Source: Candidatus Sigynarchaeota archaeon
Lineage (GTDB): Archaea > Asgardarchaeota > Jordarchaeia > Jordarchaeales > Jordarchaeaceae
Direction of reading: 5' to 3'
Assembly (NCBI GenBank): GCA_030587505.1
Contig: JAUQYY010000018.1
Span: 1-14,334 of the forward strand
Length of the DNA stretch: 14,334 bases
This document shows positions 7,113 to 13,695 of this stretch, in pieces. How positions within the stretch are numbered: the first letter of the stretch is position 1; every line of letters starts with the position of its first letter. Both the position numbers and the translations under genes were made by a program. The notes beneath the pieces are model-generated. The model had not been told where the DNA came from and ran no database searches. It saw nothing but the letters and a program-made list of their open reading frames with translations.

Positions 7113-7312
7113 TGGCGCCGGGTGAGAGATTTGAACTCTCGCGGCGGGCGTGCGGCTAAACGAGTATCCGCCAGTAGGTTTCTTGTTCTGAACCCCTTTC
7201 CAATAGTGTAATAACGATCTCGAGCTTCCGCAACATCCCGATCGGGATTGTTTCTACCGCCGTACCACTCCCATTCCGACGCTTTAGAGCGTGGAATCTT
7301 GGCTAACCCGGC
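7113..7312 (-). tRNA. tRNA-Ser(CGA) with at least three, probably four, introns
   Basis: Acceptor stem GCCGGGT (7312-7306) pairs with ACCCGGC. Discriminator G and encoded CCA are at 7116-7113; G73 fits archaeal Ser. The T arm is GAGAG-TTCAAAT-CTCTC. The gene is 200 nt, so more than half must be removed. Inserts: D-loop, about 7297-7268, after GCCAAG, with hairpin ATTCCACGCT-CTAA-AGCGTCGGAAT; position 30/31, 7253-7226, 28 nt, with AACA(A)TCCC-GATC-GGGATGTT; canonical 37/38, 7218-7180, 39 nt. Removing the last two restores a perfect anticodon arm, GTAGG-CTCGAGA-CCTAC, with anticodon CGA. The variable region (7173-7141) is 33 nt and probably holds a fourth insert of about 16 nt; without it the mature length would be near 87-89. 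The first three 5' junctions all fall in AGA, as AG|A. TTTCTTAAAA at 7350-7341 may be the TATA box. Confidence 0.87.
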
Positions 7313-7427
7313 TTAGATTCGGTATTTTCCTAAGAATTGGTTTTAAGAAATTCGTCATATATTAAGTTGTTGTATTCTTTTAAAGATATTAGTTCGGGAG
7401 AGGTAATCTCAATCAGAGTTGAAGTTT

Positions 7428-7982
7428 TTATCTTGCGCCAGCTATTAAATCTATTTTCGTGATTATGCCTACGATTTCGCCTTTGTCTATTACTAGCACT
7501 GCGGGGTTCCCGCTCGCAAGCAGTTGATTTACGACTTCAACCTTAGTTGAAGGACTCACACTTGGAAAGGACTCATCCATAATTTCTTCTACTTTCTTCT
7601 GGAAAATCTGTTGTCCTCTTGACAGGTGTTGAACAATTATTTGATCGTTTATGCTTCCCACCGGCCGCCCCTGCTTAACAACCGGAAGTTGGGAAATATC
7701 CTTATTCCTCATCAGCTCGGCGGCCTCAAGAACCTGCGCATCCGAATCGATTGTTATAACCGGAGAGAACATTATGTCCTTGGCGGTTAGGGACTCCTCG
7801 TTTGCCGCCCGCATAGCATTTAAGATTCTCTGTAATGTGGATAATCGTGGATCCACTGAGCCACTTTCAATTCGGGCAATAAGGGACTGGCTTACACCCG
7901 CCTTTTCCGCTAGCTCGGTTTGAGTTAGTCCGACCTTTTTTCTAAGTCTTTTGATGTCTTCGGGAGTTGGAAGCCTAAACAA
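7428..7982 (-). CDS. HTH-XRE transcriptional regulator with two CBS domains
   Basis: The 184-residue protein starts FRLPTPEDIKRLRKKVGLTQ and carries a Cro/C1-type helix-turn-helix at about residues 9-58 (LTQTELAEKAGVSQSLIARIE), then two CBS domains at about 67-123 (MFSPVITIDSDAQVLEAAELM) and 130-183 (IMDESFPSVSPSTKVEVVNQ). CBS pairs bind adenosyl ligands such as AMP, ATP or SAM, so this is probably a ligand-responsive DNA-binding regulator; the target is unknown. This architecture is common in archaea and the length is normal. The start is a TTG at 7982. GGTGGG lies just upstream, but a TATA-like TTTTTAAG at 8014-8007 would place transcription almost at the TTG, so the mRNA may be leaderless. 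An inverted repeat at 8032-8052 lies directly behind the promoter. hypF is divergent. Confidence 0.9.
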   Translation of the reverse strand: MFRLPTPEDIKRLRKKVGLTQTELAEKAGVSQSLIARIESGSVDPRLSTLQRILNAMRAANEESLTAKDIMFSPVITIDSDAQVLEAAELMRNKDISQLPVVKQGRPVGSINDQIIVQHLSRGQQIFQKKVEEIMDESFPSVSPSTKVEVVNQLLASGNPAVLVIDKGEIVGIITKIDLIAGAR

Positions 7983-8031
7983 AATAAACCCACCCAGCTG
8001 AACACCCTTAAAAACAAATTGGAATATTACC

Positions 8032-8052
8032 CTTATGAATATTACTCATAAG
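8032..8052. promoter_or_regulatory. Inverted repeat upstream of the HTH-CBS gene, candidate operator
   Basis: CTTATGA (8032-8038), a 7-bp spacer and TCATAAG (8046-8052) form a perfect inverted repeat. The spacer region belongs to a 9-bp direct repeat GAATATTAC found at 8022-8030 and 8037-8045. It lies about 20 bp upstream of the likely TATA box of the HTH-CBS gene and within the divergent hypF upstream region, so it could serve autoregulation or joint control. Confidence 0.5.
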
Positions 8053-8192
8053 AATAAATACATCACAACGTACCACAATACCCACGTTACTCTTTAAAAC
8101 ACGCGTGAACACACCATTTCACAAACTAATAAGATTGCGCTGTCCAAAACAAGCATTAAAAGAAAATTTAGCGGTCTAGCAACAGAAAAAAA

Positions 8193-8226
8193 TTATATAA
8201 TCCTTACATCTGCTCCAAAAATGGAG
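8193..8226 (+). promoter_or_regulatory. hypF promoter with short inverted repeat at the start site
   Basis: TTATATAA at 8193-8200 is a good TATA box and predicts a start near 8222. CTCCA (8213-8217), AAAA and TGGAG (8222-8226) form an inverted repeat over that point, possibly an operator. The leader would be about 43 nt. Confidence 0.5.
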
Positions 8227-8264
8227 TAAACAAAGTAAAAATAGAGTGAAAGCCAATAAAATGG

Positions 8265-10598
8265 TTGATTTTCTTGAAAGCTTCCTGTGAAATCATCTGC
8301 AGTGGCGTCGTACAAGGAGTCGGAATGAGACCCTTTGTCTACAGAATCGCTGTTAAATGGCGCCTTACCGGGTATGTCCTTAATCTTGGAGATGCGGGGG
8401 TTCGAATCATAGTTGAAGGGGAGAGAAAAGCAATAGAGAATTTTATTCGAGAGTTAAAAGAAGAAAAACCTCCAATGGCCAGATATGAAAAAATAGAAGT
8501 AAACTGGAAACCCCACCAAGGGCGCTTCAAAACATTCAATATCAGAGCAAGTACAAAGGAAACCATTCTAAAAAGCTCATACATACCGCCCGATATTTCA
8601 ATTTGCGAAAAATGCCTAAGTGACATCCTCAACCCAGCCGACCGCCACTATAACTACGCCTTCACATGCTGCGCAGACTGTGGTCCCAGGTTCACATCAA
8701 TTATCGAGCTACCCTATGATAGAATGAGAACCACTATGAACGAGTTCCCCCTATGTAGAGACTGTGAACAAGAGTACAGAAACCCTTTGGATAGAAGATA
8801 CCACGCGCAAGGAATCTGCTGTCCAAAGTGTGGACCAAAACTAACCCTTTACGACAGGAAGGGGAATCCAATAAGTTGTGAAGACCCGTTAAAAGAAGCG
8901 GCGAAGCTGATCGAAGAGGGGGAAATCTTAGCAATAAAAGGAATAGGAGGCACCCACCTCGCTACACTCACAACCGACGATGAGTGCGTGTTAGAATTAC
9001 GAAGGAGAAAAAGAAAAAGAAAGTACAAACCATTTGCAATAATGTCACTAAACATAGGCAAAGTCAGAGAATACGCACTAGTAAACGAATACGAGGAGGA
9101 GATACTCACCTCGTTTAGACGACCAATAGTTTTACTCAAAAAGTCTGAGAACTATAACCTATCTGAATGGATAAGTCCTGGACTCCACAACGTAGGAGTC
9201 ATGCTCCCATACTCCGGATTACACTACCTAATTCTACAAGAGATAAACGACCCGGCAATCGTAATGACCAGTGGCAACTCAACGGACAATCCTATGGCCA
9301 TAGCAAACGAAAAAATAATCTCACAGTTGAGCCACCTAGCCGATTACTTCCTACTACACAACAGAGAAATCTACCAAAGATGCGACGATTCAGTCGTAAA
9401 GGTAATTAACGGAAAACCCAAAATTATCCGCAGATCCCGAGGCTACGTACCCGAACCAATAGACACACCCATAGAGCACCGAGGAGAAGGAATACTAGCA
9501 GTAGGGCCCGAGCTAACAGCCACCGTAACAATAATGAAAGGGAACAGATGCTTCCCCAGTCAACACATAGGAAACCTATCCGGAAACCTAGAAACCATAG
9601 AATTTCACAGAAACGTGGTTAATCAGATGATGAAACTAACCCTCGTCAAACCAGATGCAGTCGCCTGCGATTTGCACCCCAACTTCTACACCACAAGATA
9701 CGCGGAGGAATTCGCACAAAACCACAAAATAGAACTGATAAGAATTCAACACCACCACGCACACGCAGCAAAATTAATGGCTGAAAACAACATAAACGAA
9801 CCAATAATATGCATAACAAGCGACGGAGTGGGATACGGACTAGACAGAACCATATGGGGAGGAGAAATACTACTCGCCACATACAGCTCCATACAAAGAC
9901 TAGCACACCTAAAACCGCAACCCATGCCAGGAGGAGACGTATGCACCAAGTACCCCACACGCATGCTAACCGCAATACTCAGCGAAACCATACCCGAAGA
10001 CAAACTCAGAGAGATACTCACTAAAAACCATTTAAACGGCTTCAAGCACGGCATCCAAGAAATGAACGTAGTTTTCAACCTTTTAAGAAAGAAAAACTAC
10101 ATCACAACCACAAGCTCAGGAAGAGTTCTAGACTCGATCTCAGCACTCCTAAAAATCTGTCTAGAAAAAACATATCAGGGAGAACCAGCAATAAGACTCG
10201 AATCGACAGCCGCAAGGGGTAAAGACACCGTAAAAATCACTCCAGAAATAAACAAGCGTAACGGAAAATACATATTCGACACCACAAAACTGCTTCACGA
10301 CATCCTAGAAAAAGTAAACCAGTACAAAGTCCAAGACCTAGCAGCATCAGGACAAAGAGCATTCGCAGAGGGACTAGCGCAAATGGCAATAATAGCAGCA
10401 GAAGAAACTGGAATAAAAATCGTAGGATTCACCGGGGGAGTAGCATACAACGAAGCCATAAACAGAATAATAAGCAAACAGGTAAAAGAAAACAAACTAA
10501 GGTTCATTGAACACAAAAAAACACCTCCGGGAGATGCGGGTATCAGTATAGGACAGGCAATCATAGCAGCTGCGAAACTTAATGATATCAATGAATGA
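8265..10598 (+). CDS. hypF: Carbamoyltransferase HypF, [NiFe]-hydrogenase maturation
   Basis: The 777-residue protein has the complete HypF layout. An acylphosphatase domain comes first (residues 8-95; VQGVGMRPFVYR with catalytic R22, and N40 in GYVLN). Two zinc-finger-like Cys4 motifs follow (C114/C117 with C136/C139; C164/C167 with C186/C189), then a YrdC domain (about 205-390; KYKPFAIM, MTSGN) and a Kae1-like C-terminal domain with metal-binding HHHAH at 496-500 and DGVGYGLD followed by WGGE at 520-534. HypF uses carbamoyl phosphate and ATP to make carbamoyl adenylate and transfers the carbamoyl group to HypE, on the way to the CN ligands of the hydrogenase iron. The organism should therefore make a [NiFe] hydrogenase, though no other hyp gene is in the window. 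The start is a TTG at 8265 (alternative TTG at 8274); an ATG at 8261 is out of frame. The last codons overlap a GATATC repeat array. Confidence 0.97.
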   Translation: MIFLKASCEIICSGVVQGVGMRPFVYRIAVKWRLTGYVLNLGDAGVRIIVEGERKAIENFIRELKEEKPPMARYEKIEVNWKPHQGRFKTFNIRASTKETILKSSYIPPDISICEKCLSDILNPADRHYNYAFTCCADCGPRFTSIIELPYDRMRTTMNEFPLCRDCEQEYRNPLDRRYHAQGICCPKCGPKLTLYDRKGNPISCEDPLKEAAKLIEEGEILAIKGIGGTHLATLTTDDECVLELRRRKRKRKYKPFAIMSLNIGKVREYALVNEYEEEILTSFRRPIVLLKKSENYNLSEWISPGLHNVGVMLPYSGLHYLILQEINDPAIVMTSGNSTDNPMAIANEKIISQLSHLADYFLLHNREIYQRCDDSVVKVINGKPKIIRRSRGYVPEPIDTPIEHRGEGILAVGPELTATVTIMKGNRCFPSQHIGNLSGNLETIEFHRNVVNQMMKLTLVKPDAVACDLHPNFYTTRYAEEFAQNHKIELIRIQHHHAHAAKLMAENNINEPIICITSDGVGYGLDRTIWGGEILLATYSSIQRLAHLKPQPMPGGDVCTKYPTRMLTAILSETIPEDKLREILTKNHLNGFKHGIQEMNVVFNLLRKKNYITTTSSGRVLDSISALLKICLEKTYQGEPAIRLESTAARGKDTVKITPEINKRNGKYIFDTTKLLHDILEKVNQYKVQDLAASGQRAFAEGLAQMAIIAAEETGIKIVGFTGGVAYNEAINRIISKQVKENKLRFIEHKKTPPGDAGISIGQAIIAAAKLNDINE

Positions 10599-10615
10599 TA
10601 TCAACTGAAGATATC
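10584..10615. repeat. GATATC iteron array 1 (three copies, 13-bp phase), over the hypF 3' end
   Basis: Exact GATATC occurs at 10584, 10597 and 10610, each exactly 13 bp from the next, and all are followed by A. The first copy and part of the second lie inside the final codons and stop of hypF. The array lies at the downstream end of the minus-strand 183-aa gene. Confidence 0.85.
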
Positions 10616-10662
10616 ATGCAACAACGAGAGGAAGAGAGCGGGGGGAAAGGAGTCCTAAAGCT

Positions 10663-11214
10663 TTACTCGCTCCGGCCAGCCAAAAAGAAGGGATCGGCAT
10701 ACTTCTGAATCATATCCAAGAGATTTTTTTCTAGTATCTTAAGCGCAGCCTGCTTCTCCTTACTCTGCTTCTTACCGTAACTCAGCTCCATCTGCTCCAT
10801 ATAATTACTTATAATATTAGACATATCAAGATAGGGATGCAAACTCGGACTATCAAGAATACCTACATAACCCAACAGCACAAGAGAATATATCGATTTT
10901 ATAACATTAGCACATGCCTGGCCCAAAACACGCCTAAAAGCTCCACGTGTAACTCCATCTGTTTTCAACGGCGCACGAAACCTACGCTTTTTAGTAGGGG
11001 ACCTAAGAAAACCCTTCACCTTGTACTTCACAGGTTTACCAGCACCCTCATCCAGCAGAAAATTAATCAAAAGAGTTTCAAACTGAACCCGCGTAATGTT
11101 AGAATAGCTAAGTAACTTGTTAACAATGGGATCAGACAATATGTTCCTAACGTATTCCCGAATCTTTTCAATATCCTGTCTCTCTGAACCGCCCTCAATG
11201 TTCTTGTTTAACAT
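10663..11214 (-). CDS. Unknown 183-aa protein with a helix-turn-helix-like core
   Basis: I do not recognise a named family. Residues about 12-55 are helical (IEKIREYVRNILSDPIVNKL, TRVQFETLLINFLLDE). Residues 63-90 are strongly basic (KYKVKGFLRSPTKKRRFRAP). Residues about 88-120 (TRGAFRRVLGQACANVIKSI, then LVLLGYVGIL) look like a helix-turn-helix with a following hydrophobic helix. The tail (about 131-172) is amphipathic and may form a coiled coil. The composition suggests a DNA-binding protein. The ATG at 11214 follows GTAGGAG with 5-nt spacing and lies 30 bp after the stop of the RHH gene, so the two form an operon. The gene converges on hypF, with iteron array 1 between them. It belongs to the GATATC cassette and may be a second site-binding or adaptor protein; that role is inferred. 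Confidence 0.75.
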   Translation of the reverse strand: MLNKNIEGGSERQDIEKIREYVRNILSDPIVNKLLSYSNITRVQFETLLINFLLDEGAGKPVKYKVKGFLRSPTKKRRFRAPLKTDGVTRGAFRRVLGQACANVIKSIYSLVLLGYVGILDSPSLHPYLDMSNIISNYMEQMELSYGKKQSKEKQAALKILEKNLLDMIQKYADPFFLAGRSE

Positions 11215-11244
11215 TAAAGCTCCTACTCCCAGGCATCAAACAAG

Positions 11245-11691
11245 CTATAAGTTTCTGTTTAGATTCTGCTTCTGCTCCTCCAACAGATTAGAGAAATTCA
11301 AAGAATCAAGCTCGTCCCTGGAAAACTCCTTCGCCATTTTCTCGAGTATGGCAACCCTACAGAAAGCGGTAGCTCCTCTTTCTCCAAACTTTCTTTTTAA
11401 CAAGTTCAGATAGCTACTAGGCATCCTAACATTGAAATTCGTGTCAAGTCGAGTGTTGGGATCCTTTCGAACATAGCGATAAACAATTTTCTCCACGATC
11501 TTAACGCCTTTGGCATCAGAACCCACTTCGACCAACTTTTCTCCAGCAGCGGAGGAACCACTAACATCCCCAGTCTCAGCAATTACGATTTTTTCACCAG
11601 TGGTAGCAGAAGATTCGGAGACATCTTTTACTCTTTGCTTCATAGCTTCCTGCTCACGCGCCTTCTCAGCGATTTTAGTAAGCCTAGGCAT
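11245..11691 (-). CDS. Ribbon-helix-helix DNA-binding protein with a repeated N-terminal linker
   Basis: The 148-residue protein has a C-terminal domain at about 83-123 (DTNFNVRMPSSYLNLLKRKF, then GERGATAFCRVAILEKMAKEF) with the CopG/Arc pattern: a strand of alternating residues, an RMP turn, and two helices ending in AILEKM. RHH dimers insert the strand into the major groove of short palindromes and often act on arrays, as in plasmid partition and autoregulation. The N-terminal part is low-complexity and holds a duplication, DVSESSATTGEKIVIAETG (23-41) and DVSGSSAAGEKLVEVGSD (42-59). The start ATG at 11691 has GGGAG 8-9 nt upstream; an in-frame ATG at 11712 lacks a ribosome-binding site and lies at the edge of an iteron. 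Iterons at 11718, 11732 and 11745 cover its promoter, so it probably autoregulates. It is the leading candidate for the GATATC binder. Confidence 0.8.
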   Translation of the reverse strand: MPRLTKIAEKAREQEAMKQRVKDVSESSATTGEKIVIAETGDVSGSSAAGEKLVEVGSDAKGVKIVEKIVYRYVRKDPNTRLDTNFNVRMPSSYLNLLKRKFGERGATAFCRVAILEKMAKEFSRDELDSLNFSNLLEEQKQNLNRNL

Positions 11692-11717
11692 GATACCAAC
11701 TCCCGAAATCATTTCTT

Positions 11718-11803
11718 GATATCCTTACAATGATATCAGATTTAGATAATTTTATGAAGATATTTTTTCTTGATGTCTTATAAAAATATCTCTTTTTGAT
11801 ATC
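11718..11803. repeat. GATATC iteron array 2 (seven sites, 13-14 bp phase) over the RHH promoter
   Basis: Sites begin at 11718 GATATC, 11732 GATATC, 11745 GATAAT, 11759 GATATT, 11772 GATGTC, 11785 AATATC and 11798 GATATC. The steps are 14, 13, 14, 13, 13 and 13 bp. Three copies are exact and four have one or two changes. The array fills the space between the ATPase stop and the RHH start. An AT-rich TATA candidate of the RHH gene (around 11755-11748) lies inside it. Confidence 0.82.
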
Positions 11804-11807
11804 AACA

Positions 11808-12869
11808 CTAATCCACTAACTTCTCCACCGGAGGCAAAGACTCTATAATCTCTTTTGTAATCCGTTCACTCCCACCCTCCTTAAAATTCGAGGCCGCAAT
11901 AAACACACCCTGGTTACAAAGCAAACGCACATCTCGCCCTACCCCATGAGCCTTCTCTGTCAAAACCGGAATAGTATCCTCATCAAAAGGATAAATCTCA
12001 AAATCATCCTCGTTAAAACTAGAAAGTTTCCCACTCGCCCAGTACAGTCTCCGTCCAATGAACTCCCTAACCTTCTTTTCATCCAATCTCTCAAGCTCAA
12101 TCTCCCAGCAGCGGTCATAAAGGTGAGGAACACCAGCCTTTAGCCCCAAAGCATGAGTTTTGGTTCCCGTAAGAATCAGCATACAGATCATCTGATCCCT
12201 GCTCTCAGGGTCCAAAGCACTCTCCTTCAACTCGTTCAGCTTATCCTTGGACAGACTGTAACCCGCAGAACTAGCATATTTTTTGAAATCAGATTCTTCA
12301 TTCAAAAGATAATCCTTGGCATCCTTCTGAGTCAGATCACCCAGCTCCTTAATCTTGATAAAAACCTCTGAATCATTCTCACCAAAATCATCAATAAAAA
12401 TGAGAGTAGTCCGATTCGTCAAAAGAAAACGAACCATAATATCCTTCTTAATCAGAGTATAAATATCCTCAGCACTCATCCTACCCTTATACTTCACATT
12501 CAACTTCTTCGCCAACACTTCCCCCATCTGCCGCACAAACAACTTACTCTGATTAACCACCACAGGATGAAACAAATACTCAGGATCCCCGCTCTTCGCC
12601 AACTGAACAAGATCGTTATAAATCAACTCCAGAAGAGTAGTCTTACCCATACCAGGCTCATCACTCGTAATCAAAAGATGCCTCTCCTTCGCTTTTATAT
12701 AATCATCAATCTCCAAAATCACATCAGCAGAAGCAACAAAAAGCTCAGGATCACTCAAGCGAACCTTCGAAAAAGGATTCCACTTCCAACCCACATGCCG
12801 GTAATAAGCGTTCCTAGCCTCAGCCACAGACGGATAAAGCCTACCAATCATACCAAACTTCTCTTCCAA
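11808..12869 (-). CDS. AAA+ ATPase, ExeA/TniB-like
   Basis: The 353-residue protein has N-terminal GWKWNPFSKVRLSD followed by ELFVASADVILEIDDYIKA, like the ExeA/TniB group of AAA+ proteins. Its Walker A is TSDEPGMGKTT (residues 68-78; K76, T77), Walker B TLIFIDDF (155-162; D160, D161), sensor 1 LILTGT (231-236), and a sensor-2/lid motif GVGRDVR (309-315). About 30 extra charged residues lie between Walker B and sensor 1 (about 165-225). It is an ATP-driven DNA- or protein-remodelling switch, not a ParA (no KGGxxK). An in-frame TTG exists at 12926; the TTG at 12869 is preferred because AGAGGTGG lies 5 nt upstream. Another option is the ATG at 12851. A TATA-like TTTAAATAATT at 12957-12947 fits. 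Iteron arrays lie upstream and downstream. ATPase activity is near certain; the role is open. Confidence 0.82.
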   Translation of the reverse strand: MEEKFGMIGRLYPSVAEARNAYYRHVGWKWNPFSKVRLSDPELFVASADVILEIDDYIKAKERHLLITSDEPGMGKTTLLELIYNDLVQLAKSGDPEYLFHPVVVNQSKLFVRQMGEVLAKKLNVKYKGRMSAEDIYTLIKKDIMVRFLLTNRTTLIFIDDFGENDSEVFIKIKELGDLTQKDAKDYLLNEESDFKKYASSAGYSLSKDKLNELKESALDPESRDQMICMLILTGTKTHALGLKAGVPHLYDRCWEIELERLDEKKVREFIGRRLYWASGKLSSFNEDDFEIYPFDEDTIPVLTEKAHGVGRDVRLLCNQGVFIAASNFKEGGSERITKEIIESLPPVEKLVD

Positions 12870-13014
12870 GAACACCACCTCTAATTGAACAAGCCGTAGC
12901 AAAGGGAAACAACACCCAAAGACCAAAAAATATTAGCCACTTAGAATTATTTAAATCACTCCAAGCTTAAGGTCAGCAGTGTCGAAGAATTTATTATAAC
13001 TAATGATTGATAAA

Positions 13015-13065
13015 GATATCGAAATCCGATACTGATTTCAAAAAAAGATATCCAAAAAAGATATC
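13015..13065. repeat. GATATC iteron array 3 (upstream of the ATPase gene)
   Basis: Exact GATATC at 13015, 13047 and 13060, with degenerate GATACT at 13028 and GATTTC at 13034. Steps are 13 (13015-13028), 13 (13034-13047) and 13 (13047-13060); a 6-bp offset between 13028 and 13034 shifts the phase. The array lies about 60-110 bp upstream of the likely ATPase TATA box. Confidence 0.75.
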
Positions 13066-13615
13066 AATTCCCGAGACCACGAAATCGACACCAAAAATCA
13101 AAATAAAAAAGAGAAGAAGAAACAAGAACACACGCAACCAAAATAAGGGCAGAGGGATGAGAGTAAGGTCGATGAACCGCCCACAAGTTCAAGTATGGAA
13201 GAATTATCCAGAAAAAGACAAAAAATGTTTACAAAAGTGTATACATAGAGCCAACCCGAGAGAAACCCAAAAAATATAGGGTTATTTATAAACCCAATAA
13301 CACCCAGAGAATCCCCAGATATTAAAACACCCCAAAACAGCTCTCAGCAAATCCCACCCATCACAACAAAACCCAAAATCAGGAAAAAGAAAATCCCAAC
13401 CACCCCAACAAACAATAAAAAAGCACACACAGCGTCCTACAAATTATAAAACAATTCCCATCAAACGGTAATACGCTTCGCATCTTAGACAAAGGATAAA
13501 ACCCATAAGTTTTTCATGGCAAGTAAAAAATTCAATTACTTTCCAAATACCAAAGAAGATTATTCAAAACAAGGATCTCCGCCGCCAGTAAAAAACAAAT
13601 AATTAGAATGAGCTT

Positions 13616-13687
13616 GAAATCATTTTAATGATATCAGATTTCAGTATCAAAAAGAGAAATCATAAAACGATATCAGAAAAAGATGCC
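13616..13687. repeat. GATATC iteron array 4 (six sites, 13-bp phase) downstream of the 161-aa gene
   Basis: Sites begin at 13616 GAAATC, 13630 GATATC, 13643 AGTATC, 13656 GAAATC, 13669 GATATC and 13682 GATGCC; the steps are 14, 13, 13, 13 and 13 bp. Two copies are exact. The array ends 8 bp before the stop of the 161-aa gene. Confidence 0.75.
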
Positions 13688-13695
13688 AATATAGT

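Larger units (their letters stand above)
12927..13695. other. 769-bp non-coding region with two iteron arrays and a strongly A+C-rich core, candidate origin or centromere
   Basis: No credible gene is present. The left end holds the ATPase promoter and iteron array 3; the right end holds iteron array 4. The core is skewed on the plus strand: 13321-13440 contains 59 A, 42 C, 8 G and 11 T (my count). An inverted repeat, GGGTT (13279-13283) with AACCC (13291-13295), and a palindrome TGTATACA at 13238-13245 lie in the core. The layout, repeats on both sides of a strand-asymmetric AT-rich segment beside an ATPase gene, is like a replication origin or partition site. This is an inference. Confidence 0.4.

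Noticed and set aside
7113..7312. tRNA-Leu(CAG), from a TTCAGAA loop within the anticodon-region insert
   Set aside because: That reading needs a 7-nt intron and conflicts with discriminator G; the Ser(CGA) reading restores a perfect stem.
9646..10078. Long minus-strand frames inside hypF
   Set aside because: They are antisense to the conserved Kae1-like domain of hypF and have no domain content of their own.
11808..12869. ATPase considered as ParA or as Orc1/Cdc6
   Set aside because: It lacks the deviant Walker A KGGxxK of ParA. The N-terminal NPF...LF motif and the lack of a clear C-terminal winged helix point to ExeA/TniB-like proteins instead of Orc1/Cdc6.
13007..13279. Open plus-strand frame of 90 codons, very rich in K, R, N and T
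   Set aside because: It begins inside iteron array 3, is low-complexity and follows the A+C-rich base composition; it has no domain and no good ribosome-binding site.
10584..13687. GATATC arrays considered as a CRISPR array
   Set aside because: Repeat units are about 13 bp with a 6-bp core and no spacers of CRISPR size; no cas gene is present.
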